Position numbers and translations under genes: made by a program. The notes beneath the pieces are model-generated. The model did no database searches, had not been told where the DNA came from, and was given only the letters and a program-made list of their open reading frames with translations. A stretch of DNA of 52,032 nt, from NCBI GenBank assembly GCA_900316905.1, contig ONET01000016.1, forward strand, positions 1 through 52,032, read 5' to 3'. Shown piece by piece: positions 25,927 through 32,285 of this stretch. The first letter of the stretch is position 1; every line of letters begins with the position of its first letter. Origin of the DNA: an uncultured Treponema sp. (GTDB taxonomy: Bacteria; Spirochaetota; Spirochaetia; Treponematales; Treponemataceae).

Positions 25927-26277
25927 ATGAGTGATTTTTGGCGCAGAGTAGATGAGGAATTAGAATACAAAGGCTTCAATAGGGCATATCTTGCAAAAAA
26001 CTGCAACTTTAGCGTTACAAATATCGGCCAAGGCATAAAGCTTGGTTCCACCCCTTCCGCAGAAACTGCTGTAAAAATTGCCGCAGTTCTTGGCGTTAGC
26101 GTGGAATACTTGGTCAACGGAGCCAATGCGCAAAAATCAGAAAAAAGCCAAGAAGACGCTCAATTGCGCCTTTACAGAAAATACAAAAAAGTCATAGACA
26201 TTTTGGAATCCCTGCCTGCGCAAAAACAAGATTCCTCCATAAAAATCATCGAGCAATTCAAAACGCTAGCAAAGTAA
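25927..26277 (+). CDS. XRE-family HTH regulator of the restriction cassette
   Basis: A 116-residue DNA-binding protein. Residues about 14-62 form an XRE/Cro-type helix-turn-helix (FNRAYLAKNCNFSVTNIGQGIKLGSTPSAETAVKIAAVLGVSVEYLVNG); the C-terminal half (LRLYRKYKKVIDILESLPAQKQDSSIKIIEQFKTLA) is helical and may dimerise. It is divergent from the methylase gene across a 135-bp AT-rich spacer holding palindromes, the arrangement of controller or repressor proteins in restriction-modification loci. No ribosome binding site is evident. A TAGATT lies 8 nt before the ATG and could be its -10. Confidence 0.85.
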   Translation: MSDFWRRVDEELEYKGFNRAYLAKNCNFSVTNIGQGIKLGSTPSAETAVKIAAVLGVSVEYLVNGANAQKSEKSQEDAQLRLYRKYKKVIDILESLPAQKQDSSIKIIEQFKTLAK

Positions 26278-26313
26278 GCCCGCTCCCCTCAGCGTCCGCA
26301 GGACGCGGCGACC

Positions 26314-26338
26314 CCGCTCGAACATACGATTATTGTTT
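26314..26338 (-). repeat. Dispersed partial copy of the alaS-upstream repeat
   Basis: CCGCTCGAAC...ACGATTATTGTTT matches the reverse complement of the 80-bp alaS-upstream unit at 23 of 25 positions. It lies in the 149-bp gap between the XRE gene and relA, which also holds GCGTCC/GGACGC and GCGCTC/GAGCGC hairpins and no gene. Confidence 0.6.
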
Positions 26339-26426
26339 AGACTATGATAAAACGATTGCCCGCGCTCGAAAGAGCGCAAGTAAATAATTTCCATATGCAA
26401 AACGGCGGCATAGCCGACGTAGCTGA

Positions 26427-28217
26427 CTACTCCTCTTCCCAGGAAACGTCGACCATACGCTTTTCCAGGTCGGGGATGCGCAAAAAGATTGAGCAGTTGG
26501 CGCGGTGGATTGTTACGCCGCGATTTCTTGACACGTAGCCTGAGATTGTGTCGGGGTACTTTGGGTTGCAGCATTTGGCGAATGTGACCACGTAATTTTT
26601 GTCGTTTTCAACGCGCACTTTGCCCGAATGGCGCGCGGCGGCTTCATGCGGCTTTGTGCCCTTCTTATGAGCCTGCCTGACTTTGTTTTGCTCGGCTTGG
26701 CGCTCGTTGGCTTCGGCGATTTTTGCCGCGCCCTTGTCCACAAAGCCTTGGTCGTTGGCGCTAAGCCAAGCGCGGATTTTTTGGCGGGCCTTTGATGTCT
26801 TGGTCCACTTTAGCCAGCCTTCAACCGGATGTGACTTGGGGTTTGTGAGGATTTCTATTATTTGCGTGTTCTGCAAGGGCGCGCTTAACGGAATGATTTT
26901 TCCGTCGGCCTTGGCGCCTACAATCTTTTCGCCCACGCCGGAGTGAATCTGGTAGGCAAAGTCAATCGCGCTCGCGCCGACAGGAAGCTGAATCACGTCT
27001 CCCTTGGGAGTGAAGACGACAATCTTGTCGGCCAAAAGCTCGCTCTTAAATTCGTTAAAATAGCCTTCGTCGTCGGCGCGGTTTTCCTTAAGTTCCCGCA
27101 ACTGGTTAAAAATCGAAAGGCCCTTTAGGTCAACCATGTCGTGGTTGGTGCCTTTCTTGTAAAGCCAGTGGCTGGCCACGCCGTGCTGCGCAACGTTGTC
27201 CATCTCGCGCGTGCGGATTTGGATTTCAAGCGGCTTTCCTTCGCAGAGAACGGTTGTGTGCAAGGACTGGTAGCCGTTGGCCTTTGGCATGGCGACGTAA
27301 TCCTTAAAGCGGCCGTCAAGCGGCTTCCACAAAGAGTGCGCCAGTCCCACGAGCGTGTAACATTCGGGAACGGTGTCGCACAAAATGCGCAGCGCAAAAA
27401 GGTCAAAAAGCTCGCTGGCTTCCTTGTTGCGCTTTCTCATCTTTTGGTAGATTGAATAAAAGTGCTTGGCGCGGCTTTTTACCGAAACCTTTATGCCGGC
27501 CTTGGCCGCCGCTCGCTCAATCTTTTGAACGGCGCTTTCCAAATAATTTTTTCGCTCGTCTTTTTTGGCGGAAACAATCGCCTTGATTTGCTGGAAAACG
27601 TCCGGGTTGGAATACTTTAGGCTAAGGTCCTCCAGCTCGTTTTTTTCGCCCTTCATTCCAAGGCGGTCGGCAAGCGGCGCCCAAATGTCTATGACTTCGG
27701 CGGCAACGGCGCGCTGGGTCTTTGCGTCGTAGCCCTTTAAGTTCCTTATTCTGTCCAAACGGTCGGCAAGCTTTACCATTATTACGCGCACGTCGTCAAC
27801 CATCGCGAAAAGCATTTTGCGGATTGAGTCGGCCTGCTGCAAGGTCTTGCTTGAAATTTGCAAGTTGGTGATGCGCGCCGTTCCCTGAATTATCGTGGCA
27901 ACCGCCGCGCCCCACCGTTCCTTTATTTCCTCAATGTCAACGCCAGGCACGTCCAAAATGTTGTGAAAAAAGCCGCCCACAATCGAGTCCGCGTCCAGCT
28001 TGTTCCTGGCCAAAATCGCGGCGACGCGCATCGGGTGCAAATAGTAAGGCTTTCCGCAAGAACGCTTTAGGCCCTCAGTCTTTTGAAGAAGATATTCCCA
28101 CGCCAAAGAAATTTTTTCGCGGTCCTTTTCAAAGTCAGGAAAGAGCGTAAAAAATTCATTCAAGAGAAGGCTTGGGTCTGTTATTTCGTTGTTGGAAATA
28201 AATTCATCTTCCGTCAT
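26427..28217 (-). CDS. relA: RelA/SpoT-family (p)ppGpp synthetase with degenerate hydrolase domain
   Basis: A 596-residue stringent-response enzyme. Order: HD hydrolase-like domain, synthetase domain, TGS, helical region and the zinc-finger region (AKCCNPKYPD...HRANC). The synthetase motifs are intact: RAKHFYSIYQKM, DLFALRI, DYVAMPKANGYQSLHTTV and the catalytic Glu in EIQIRT. In the hydrolase domain the HD pair reads HN (GGFFHNILDVPG), the following ED is lost and LADRLHNMR is LADRLDRIR, so hydrolysis is unlikely. The protein ends without the C-terminal ACT domain. The start at 28217 is set by a promoter whose -10 lies 8 nt upstream; an extension to 28322 runs through that promoter. Confidence 0.92.
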   Translation of the reverse strand: MTEDEFISNNEITDPSLLLNEFFTLFPDFEKDREKISLAWEYLLQKTEGLKRSCGKPYYLHPMRVAAILARNKLDADSIVGGFFHNILDVPGVDIEEIKERWGAAVATIIQGTARITNLQISSKTLQQADSIRKMLFAMVDDVRVIMVKLADRLDRIRNLKGYDAKTQRAVAAEVIDIWAPLADRLGMKGEKNELEDLSLKYSNPDVFQQIKAIVSAKKDERKNYLESAVQKIERAAAKAGIKVSVKSRAKHFYSIYQKMRKRNKEASELFDLFALRILCDTVPECYTLVGLAHSLWKPLDGRFKDYVAMPKANGYQSLHTTVLCEGKPLEIQIRTREMDNVAQHGVASHWLYKKGTNHDMVDLKGLSIFNQLRELKENRADDEGYFNEFKSELLADKIVVFTPKGDVIQLPVGASAIDFAYQIHSGVGEKIVGAKADGKIIPLSAPLQNTQIIEILTNPKSHPVEGWLKWTKTSKARQKIRAWLSANDQGFVDKGAAKIAEANERQAEQNKVRQAHKKGTKPHEAAARHSGKVRVENDKNYVVTFAKCCNPKYPDTISGYVSRNRGVTIHRANCSIFLRIPDLEKRMVDVSWEEE

Positions 28218-28225
28218 TGGGGAAT

Positions 28226-28254
28226 ATTGTAGCGAGAAAGGAAAGTAAAAGCAA
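28226..28254 (-). promoter_or_regulatory. Promoter of relA
   Basis: TTGCTT (28249-28254) - 17 nt - TACAAT (28226-28231) on the minus strand. The -10 ends 8 nt before the ATG at 28217 and there is no Shine-Dalgarno, so the mRNA should be leaderless. Confidence 0.75.
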
Positions 28255-28275
28255 GTCGGAGCGCAAGAAAGCAGC

Positions 28276-28506
28276 TTAAATCTTATATTCTTTGGACTTT
28301 GCTTCCAACAATTTAAAGTCATTGCAACGCAAACTTAATTTTGATTTTCCGTCGTTAGTGATTTTATGCTCGTAAACAAGCTTCGCATTGCGCGTTATTT
28401 GCACTGTCTTCTGACCTATTCTTGCGTTCCGGAATAAATGTTCCGAAAATTTTGAGAGAAAGTCTATATATTTTTCGTCAATTTCGTAAAAGAATAGTTT
28501 ATCCAT
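28276..28506 (-). CDS. Miniature ToxN/AbiQ-like protein, probably internally deleted
   Basis: A 76-residue protein. Its N-terminus (LFFYEIDEKYIDFLSKF) resembles the start of type III toxin-antitoxin endoribonucleases (ToxN/AbiQ), and its C-terminus (LRCNDFKLLEAKSKEY) resembles their end, while the roughly 100 residues normally between are missing. The intact family is about 165-200 residues. It is preceded on the same strand by a promoter, a short structured RNA region and a perfect intrinsic terminator ending at the start codon, the layout of toxI-terminator-toxN loci. It is most likely a remnant or minimal derivative; activity is unknown. No ribosome binding site is obvious. Confidence 0.5.
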   Translation of the reverse strand: MDKLFFYEIDEKYIDFLSKFSEHLFRNARIGQKTVQITRNAKLVYEHKITNDGKSKLSLRCNDFKLLEAKSKEYKI

Positions 28507-28541
28507 AAAAAAAACGAGGCCGCAAGAAAACTTACGGCCTC
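28507..28541 (-). terminator. Intrinsic terminator between the small RNA and mini-toxN
   Basis: On the minus strand an 11-bp stem GAGGCCGTAAG/CTTGCGGCCTC (one T-G wobble) with a TTTT loop, followed by GTTTTTTTT. The ATG of the mini-toxN begins right after the T-run, so the gene is reached only by read-through. Confidence 0.85.
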
Positions 28542-28578
28542 CGTATAACACTCGCGATTAAAGGCGCGATTTCCTTAT
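28507..28578 (-). ncRNA. Candidate toxI-like small RNA
   Basis: The promoter at 28585-28613 and terminator at 28507-28541 delimit a transcript of about 70 nt. Before the terminator it can fold into an outer ATAACA/TGTTAT stem around an inner TCGCG/CGCGA hairpin (about 28546-28583; the outer 5' arm is partly upstream of the predicted start). Unlike known toxI loci there is no multi-copy repeat array. Confidence 0.45.
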
Positions 28579-28584
28579 GTTATA

Positions 28585-28613
28585 AATATACATTGAAAAT
28601 TGGCAAAAGTCAA
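28585..28613 (-). promoter_or_regulatory. Promoter of the toxI-like RNA
   Basis: TTGACT (28608-28613) - 17 nt - TATATT (28585-28590) on the minus strand, a near-consensus sigma-70 promoter. Confidence 0.75.
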
Positions 28614-28663
28614 GAGAAAATTAATGAGTTTCCGATTATTATGTCTACAATATGTTGCGTGGA

Positions 28664-29170
28664 CTAGCCTTCCAACTCCAAATCCACGAACTCGCCGGCG
28701 CATGCCTTGGCCAAGTCCTGCGGGGAAAGCGCGAGCTGGGTTCCGCGAACGCCCGCGCTAACGTGGATTTTGTCAAAGGCAAGCGCTGATTGGTCGATGA
28801 AAGTCTTGAACTGCTTTTTCATTCCCAAGGGGGAACAGCCGCCGCGGACGTAGCCGGTAAGAGCCAAAAGCTCCTCTTGCTTTACGGGAGCGATTTCCTT
28901 GGCGCCGCTTGCAGCGCGGGCTTTTTTTAGGTTGATTTCATGCAAGGCGTTTTGAAGGAAAACGAAAACTTCCTTTGAGTCGCTTCGCATTACGATTGTC
29001 TTAAAGACCGTGGCGGGGTCCACGCCGATTTTTTGGGCGGTAAGGCCCGCGGCGCCTTTTGCAAGCGCGTGCTCTCCGTCATCGTCGTAGGCCAAGGCCT
29101 CGTAGGAGATTCCAAGCTTTTCCAAAATGCGCATGGCGTTGGTCTTTGCCGCGCCGCCTTTTTTTGCCAT
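28664..29170 (-). CDS. ybaK: YbaK/EbsC-family Cys-tRNA(Pro) deacylase
   Basis: A 168-residue trans-editing enzyme that hydrolyses misacylated tRNA, typically Cys-tRNA(Pro). Hallmarks are TNAMRILEKLGISYE at the N-terminus, the conserved lysine in ATVFKTIVM, FVFLQNALHEINLKKA, and YVRGGCSPLGMKK. Length is typical. GGAGGAAAAT precedes the ATG. It follows recR at the end of the dnaX-ybaB-recR run with a 66-bp gap that holds a direct repeat (CCCGCCCGCTTCTT(A/G)GGCTT at 29180 and 29216). Confidence 0.93.
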   Translation of the reverse strand: MAKKGGAAKTNAMRILEKLGISYEALAYDDDGEHALAKGAAGLTAQKIGVDPATVFKTIVMRSDSKEVFVFLQNALHEINLKKARAASGAKEIAPVKQEELLALTGYVRGGCSPLGMKKQFKTFIDQSALAFDKIHVSAGVRGTQLALSPQDLAKACAGEFVDLELEG

Positions 29171-29179
29171 GATTTTCCT

Positions 29180-29235
29180 CCCGCCCGCTTCTTAGGCTTA
29201 CGAACGATTATAAATCCCGCCCGCTTCTTGGGCTT
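29180..29235. repeat. Short direct repeat between recR and ybaK
   Basis: Two 20-bp copies of CCCGCCCGCTTCTTNGGCTT (29180-29199, 29216-29235) differ at one base and are offset by 36 bp. Nothing else is recognisable in this gap. Confidence 0.7.
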
Positions 29236-29236
29236 G

Positions 29237-29827
29237 CTACAACTCTGTCCTTCCTCTAAACGATCGCGCGAAAGTAAGCTTGTCGGCGTACTCCAAGTCG
29301 CCGCCAACCGGAAGGCCGCTCGCCAGGCGCGTTATCTTTGCCTTGGTCTGCGCGGCCAGCAAGCGCTGCAAGTAAAGCGCGGTAACGTCTCCGTCAACGG
29401 TTGGGTTTGTCGCGATTATTATTTCGGAAACCTCGCCTTCCTGGACGCGCTTTATCAAGGCGGCGACGTTAAGCTGGTCGGGCCCGATTCCGTCAACCGG
29501 GCTAATCACTCCGCCAAGCACGTGAAAAAGGCCGTTGAACTCGTGAAAGCCTTCTATCGTCATAACGTCCTGCGGCTGCTCCACCACGCAAATGACGCTC
29601 CTGTCGCGAAGGTTGTCCTGGCAAATCGGGCACGGGTCTTTTTCCGTCCAGTTTCCGCAAATCGAGCAAGGATGAATTTTTTGCTGAAGCGTCGCCATTT
29701 GCGAGGCGAACCGTTCCACATAAGCGGAGTCGGCCTTTAGCAAAAAGTTGGCTATGCGGCCAGCGGATTTTTTTCCGATTCCGGGAAGGCGCGAAAAGCT
29801 TTCCGTAAGTTCGTCAATCGCGTTCAT
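29237..29827 (-). CDS. recR: Recombination mediator RecR
   Basis: A 196-residue RecFOR-pathway protein that helps load RecA on gapped DNA. It has the N-terminal helix-hairpin-helix (SRLPGIGKKSAGRIANFLL), the four-cysteine zinc finger (CSICGNW...DPCPICQD), and a Toprim domain (VICVVEQPQDVMTIE ... EIIIATNPTVDGDVTALYL) with Walker-B-like end. Length matches the family. Its ATG overlaps the ybaB stop by 4 bp, giving the widespread dnaX-ybaB-recR order. Confidence 0.97.
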   Translation of the reverse strand: MNAIDELTESFSRLPGIGKKSAGRIANFLLKADSAYVERFASQMATLQQKIHPCSICGNWTEKDPCPICQDNLRDRSVICVVEQPQDVMTIEGFHEFNGLFHVLGGVISPVDGIGPDQLNVAALIKRVQEGEVSEIIIATNPTVDGDVTALYLQRLLAAQTKAKITRLASGLPVGGDLEYADKLTFARSFRGRTEL

Positions 29828-30126
29828 ACAAGGCCTTGCAAGCCGCCGAGCATGGGGCCGAATTTATTTTTTATTTCTTCCTGGATTTTCGACATCGCGT
29901 CGTGGTGCGCGGCGACAATCAAGTCTTCAAGCATTTTTATGTCGCGCGGGTCAACGCACACTGGGTCAAGGCGCAAGTTTGTGATTTCAAATTTTCCGTT
30001 AAGCGTCACGTTGACGATGTTTCCGCCGGAAGAGCCTGTCGCTGTAATTTGCGCAAGTTCCGCCTGAACGTTCCCCAAATTTTTTTTCATCGCGTCGATG
30101 TCTTTTAACAATTCAAATGGATTCAT
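29824..30126 (-). CDS. ybaB: Nucleoid-associated protein YbaB/EbfC family
   Basis: A 100-residue DNA-binding dimer. Typical features are the N-terminal helix MNPFELLKDIDAMKKNLGNVQAELAQI, the central strands GNIVNVTLNGKFEITNLRLDP and the C-terminal helix with DLIVAAHHDAMSKIQEEIKNKFG. It lies between dnaX and recR, as in many bacteria, and overlaps recR by 4 bp. AAAGGAG precedes the start, and a structured repeat with a near-copy upstream of asd sits just 5' of that ribosome binding site. Confidence 0.95.
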   Translation of the reverse strand: MNPFELLKDIDAMKKNLGNVQAELAQITATGSSGGNIVNVTLNGKFEITNLRLDPVCVDPRDIKMLEDLIVAAHHDAMSKIQEEIKNKFGPMLGGLQGLV

Positions 30127-30130
30127 AAAA

Positions 30131-30208
30131 TCTCCTTTCAGTACCGCTGTTCGCGCGAGCTTGGTCGCAAGCGCGAATGTAGCGGCTTATGCGGCGTCCT
30201 GCAATCCT
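30131..30208 (-). repeat. Structured leader repeat, copy A (upstream of ybaB)
   Basis: Near-copy of 51583-51653. Inner 7-bp stem TTCGCGC (30150-30156)/GCGCGAA (30171-30177) and outer 5-bp stem CCGCT (30144-30148)/AGCGG (30181-30185). On the transcript it lies immediately before the AAAGGAG of ybaB, between dnaX and ybaB. Confidence 0.75.
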
Positions 30209-30222
30209 AGGCTTGCAATCGA

Positions 30223-31854
30223 TTAAGTCGCCGCTACCTTTCCTCCGACGATTTTGCCCTTGAAAATTTTTACCAGCGACTCAACTTCGCTCGGAATTTG
30301 GGCGGGGGCTTGAACTTCTTCTTGCTCAACTTGAACGCTGACTTCAAACGAAATTTCCTTGCCCCAAAGTCGCAAAGCGCAATTCTTTATAGCCTGAATT
30401 TTTGAATCGATCCGGCTTTTTTGAAAGGCGTCAGAAATATTGGCGCGAACCGCGCTTCCGTCAAAAACCCAGCCGCTTGTGTTTTTTAAAAGCGAAGCCA
30501 AAGATTCGTCGTCAAGCGACAGGCGCGCCACAAGGGCTTCTTGCATTTGCGCCGCGTCATCCGGAATTGGCTGAACCTCTTCCACGGCGCCTTCCTCAGC
30601 AGGATTATCCATTCGCGCAAAGGGGAATTCTTTAGGCGCGCCGCTTTGCTCATTTTCCGCGCCTTGGCTAAAATCCCGCGAAAGCCCTCCGCCGCCAGCG
30701 GAAGAAGGAGCCGTCGCCAAAAGCGAGCGCGCCTGTTCCACCGCAATCTTGACCTCCGACGGAGAGACATATTCCTTTAACCAAGAAAGGCGGCTAAAGG
30801 CCAAGTCAATCTCGTAACGGGGAGAAAGCGAATAACGGATGTCGCGATACAACTGCAAAAATATTGAAAGGCCGCGCTCAATCTGCGTGACGTTCCACGC
30901 GTCCAAAACAACTTTGCTAAAACGCTCTGGCGCTTGGCCAAGCAAAGACTCCTTGGCGATTCCGTTCTTTATCAAAAGAAGCGAGCGCAAGTAGTCGGCG
31001 GAATTTGTTATAAGCTGCTCGATTGAAATTCCGGCCTGCAAAAATTCGTTCAGCTTTTCCTGGGCGCCGGCGGGATTTGCGGAAGCGCATTCCTCAAACA
31101 AAAGGTTAAGACGCTCAGTTCCCACAAGGCCCAGCTTGTCGCGGATTTTTTCATAAGTCAAATGGCCTTCGCTAAAGGCGGCCACTTGGTCAAACAAAGT
31201 GTAGGAATCGCGCATTGAGCCGGTGGACTCACGCGCGATCCAATAAAGCGCCTCGTCATCGGCCTTAAGGTTTATTTCGGCGGCGGCAAGAGCCAGCTGC
31301 TCCTTTACCTTTTCTATCGGAACAAGCCTAAAGTTGAACTGTTGGCAGCGGCTCTTGATTGTTGCCGGAACCTTTTGCAATTCCGTGGTGGCAAAAATGA
31401 ACACAACGTATTCCGGCGGCTCCTCGATTGTTTTTAGGAGCGCGTTGAAGGCGTTGTTGGTCAGCATGTGAACTTCGTCTATGATGTAAATTTTGTAGCG
31501 GCTGGAATTTGGAGGAAACTGAACTTCCTCGATGATTTGGCGCACGTCGTTCACGCTGGTGTTTGACGCGCCGTCTATTTCTATCACGTCAAGGCTTGAG
31601 CCTTTTGTGATTTCTTTGCAGGCGGAACACTCTCCGCATGGAGTCGGAGTGGGTCCCTTTTCGCAATTGAGGGCCTTGGCAAAAATGCGCGCGGTGGAAG
31701 TTTTTCCGCAACCGCGAGGGCCGGTAAAAAGATACGCGTGGGCAATTTTTCCTGTTTGAATAGAATTCTTTAATGTAGCCGCGACAAATTCCTGGCCAAT
31801 CAAGTCCTCAAATTTCTGCGGCCTTCGGCGTGTCGCCGTAACCTCATAAGCCAT
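30223..31854 (-). CDS. dnaX: DNA polymerase III gamma/tau subunit
   Basis: AAA+ clamp-loader ATPase, 543 residues. N-terminus YEVTATRRRPQKFEDLIGQE, Walker A GPRGCGKTS near 45-53, a four-cysteine zinc module (C...CGECSAC), Walker B YIIDEVHMLT, sensor 1 (FIFATTE) and the arginine finger in KSRCQQFNFR. The C-terminal tau-like part is short and variable, with an acidic Pro/Ala/Glu linker. The start at 31854 lies 6 nt after a TAGGGT -10 in a TTGAAT-N17 promoter, with no ribosome binding site. It leads dnaX-ybaB-recR-ybaK. Confidence 0.96.
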   Translation of the reverse strand: MAYEVTATRRRPQKFEDLIGQEFVAATLKNSIQTGKIAHAYLFTGPRGCGKTSTARIFAKALNCEKGPTPTPCGECSACKEITKGSSLDVIEIDGASNTSVNDVRQIIEEVQFPPNSSRYKIYIIDEVHMLTNNAFNALLKTIEEPPEYVVFIFATTELQKVPATIKSRCQQFNFRLVPIEKVKEQLALAAAEINLKADDEALYWIARESTGSMRDSYTLFDQVAAFSEGHLTYEKIRDKLGLVGTERLNLLFEECASANPAGAQEKLNEFLQAGISIEQLITNSADYLRSLLLIKNGIAKESLLGQAPERFSKVVLDAWNVTQIERGLSIFLQLYRDIRYSLSPRYEIDLAFSRLSWLKEYVSPSEVKIAVEQARSLLATAPSSAGGGGLSRDFSQGAENEQSGAPKEFPFARMDNPAEEGAVEEVQPIPDDAAQMQEALVARLSLDDESLASLLKNTSGWVFDGSAVRANISDAFQKSRIDSKIQAIKNCALRLWGKEISFEVSVQVEQEEVQAPAQIPSEVESLVKIFKGKIVGGKVAAT

Positions 31855-31860
31855 AACAAC

Positions 31861-31889
31861 ACCCTAGCGCAAAATCGATAAAAATTCAA
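31861..31889 (-). promoter_or_regulatory. Promoter of dnaX
   Basis: TTGAAT (31884-31889) - 17 nt - TAGGGT (31861-31866) on the minus strand. The -10 is weak but correctly spaced and ends 6 nt before the ATG. Confidence 0.55.
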
Positions 31890-31893
31890 TTGA

Positions 31894-31899
31894 TATACT
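31894..31899 (+). promoter_or_regulatory. -10 of the tRNA-Asn promoter
   Basis: TATACT preceded by TGA (extended -10, 31891-31899). The start would be near 31906, leaving a 25-nt leader before the tRNA. It is back-to-back with the dnaX promoter. Confidence 0.5.
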
Positions 31900-31930
31900 T
31901 ATTTTCACATTCGCGGAACAAACCGCAAAT

Positions 31931-32003
31931 GCTCCCTTAGCTCAGCTGGTAGAGCAACGGACTGTTAATCCGTGTGTCGCTGGTTCAAGCCCAGCAGGGG
32001 GCG
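31931..32003 (+). tRNA. tRNA-Asn (GTT)
   Basis: A 73-nt cloverleaf: acceptor GCTCCCT/AGGGGGC with discriminator G, D arm with AGCTCAGCTGGTAGAGC, anticodon stem CGGA/TCCG around loop CTGTTAA (anticodon GTT), T arm GCTGG-TTCAAGC-CCAGC. CCA is not encoded. A terminator follows 5 nt later. Confidence 0.95.
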
Positions 32004-32007
32004 AAGG

Positions 32008-32046
32008 AAGAAGTCTCTTGGAAAACCAAGGGACTTCTTTTATTTT
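32008..32046 (+). terminator. Intrinsic terminator after tRNA-Asn
   Basis: A 14-bp stem with one T-G wobble (32008-32021 with 32026-32039), AAAA loop, then TTTATTTT. Confidence 0.9.
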
Positions 32047-32190
32047 AAACACTTAAAGTAAAACTATGGGCTTGAAAGGGAGACCGCGCCAAAAAATCGC
32101 GCAGGCGATTTTTGGAAAAGCGCGCAAGGACGCGCGCGACAGCGGTCGGAAGCGGCCCGTCGGGAGCCGAAGGAGTCGGCGACCAAAGGG

Positions 32191-32208
32191 CAAGCCCAGC
32201 AGGGGGCG
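32191..32208 (+). repeat. Duplicate of the tRNA-Asn 3' end
   Basis: CAAGCCCAGCAGGGGGCG is identical to the last 18 nt of the tRNA (31986-32003). A third partial copy, GGGCAAGCCCAGC, lies at about 32272-32284. The 187 bp between the first two copies hold a GC-rich, low-information stretch and no credible gene. It resembles the attachment-site scar of a lost tRNA-targeting element. Confidence 0.65.
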
Positions 32209-32213
32209 TAAAA

Positions 32214-32241
32214 AAATCCTTCTCAAAACTGAGAAGGATTT
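32214..32241. terminator. Bidirectional terminator, HExxH lipoprotein side
   Basis: Stem AAATCCTTCTC (32214-32224)/GAGAAGGATTT (32231-32241) with T-runs on both strands. On the minus strand it follows the end of the gene at 32286. Confidence 0.85.
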
Positions 32242-32285
32242 TTTTTTATTTTGCGACCAGAGGGCAAGCCCAGCCGCAGCCCGCG

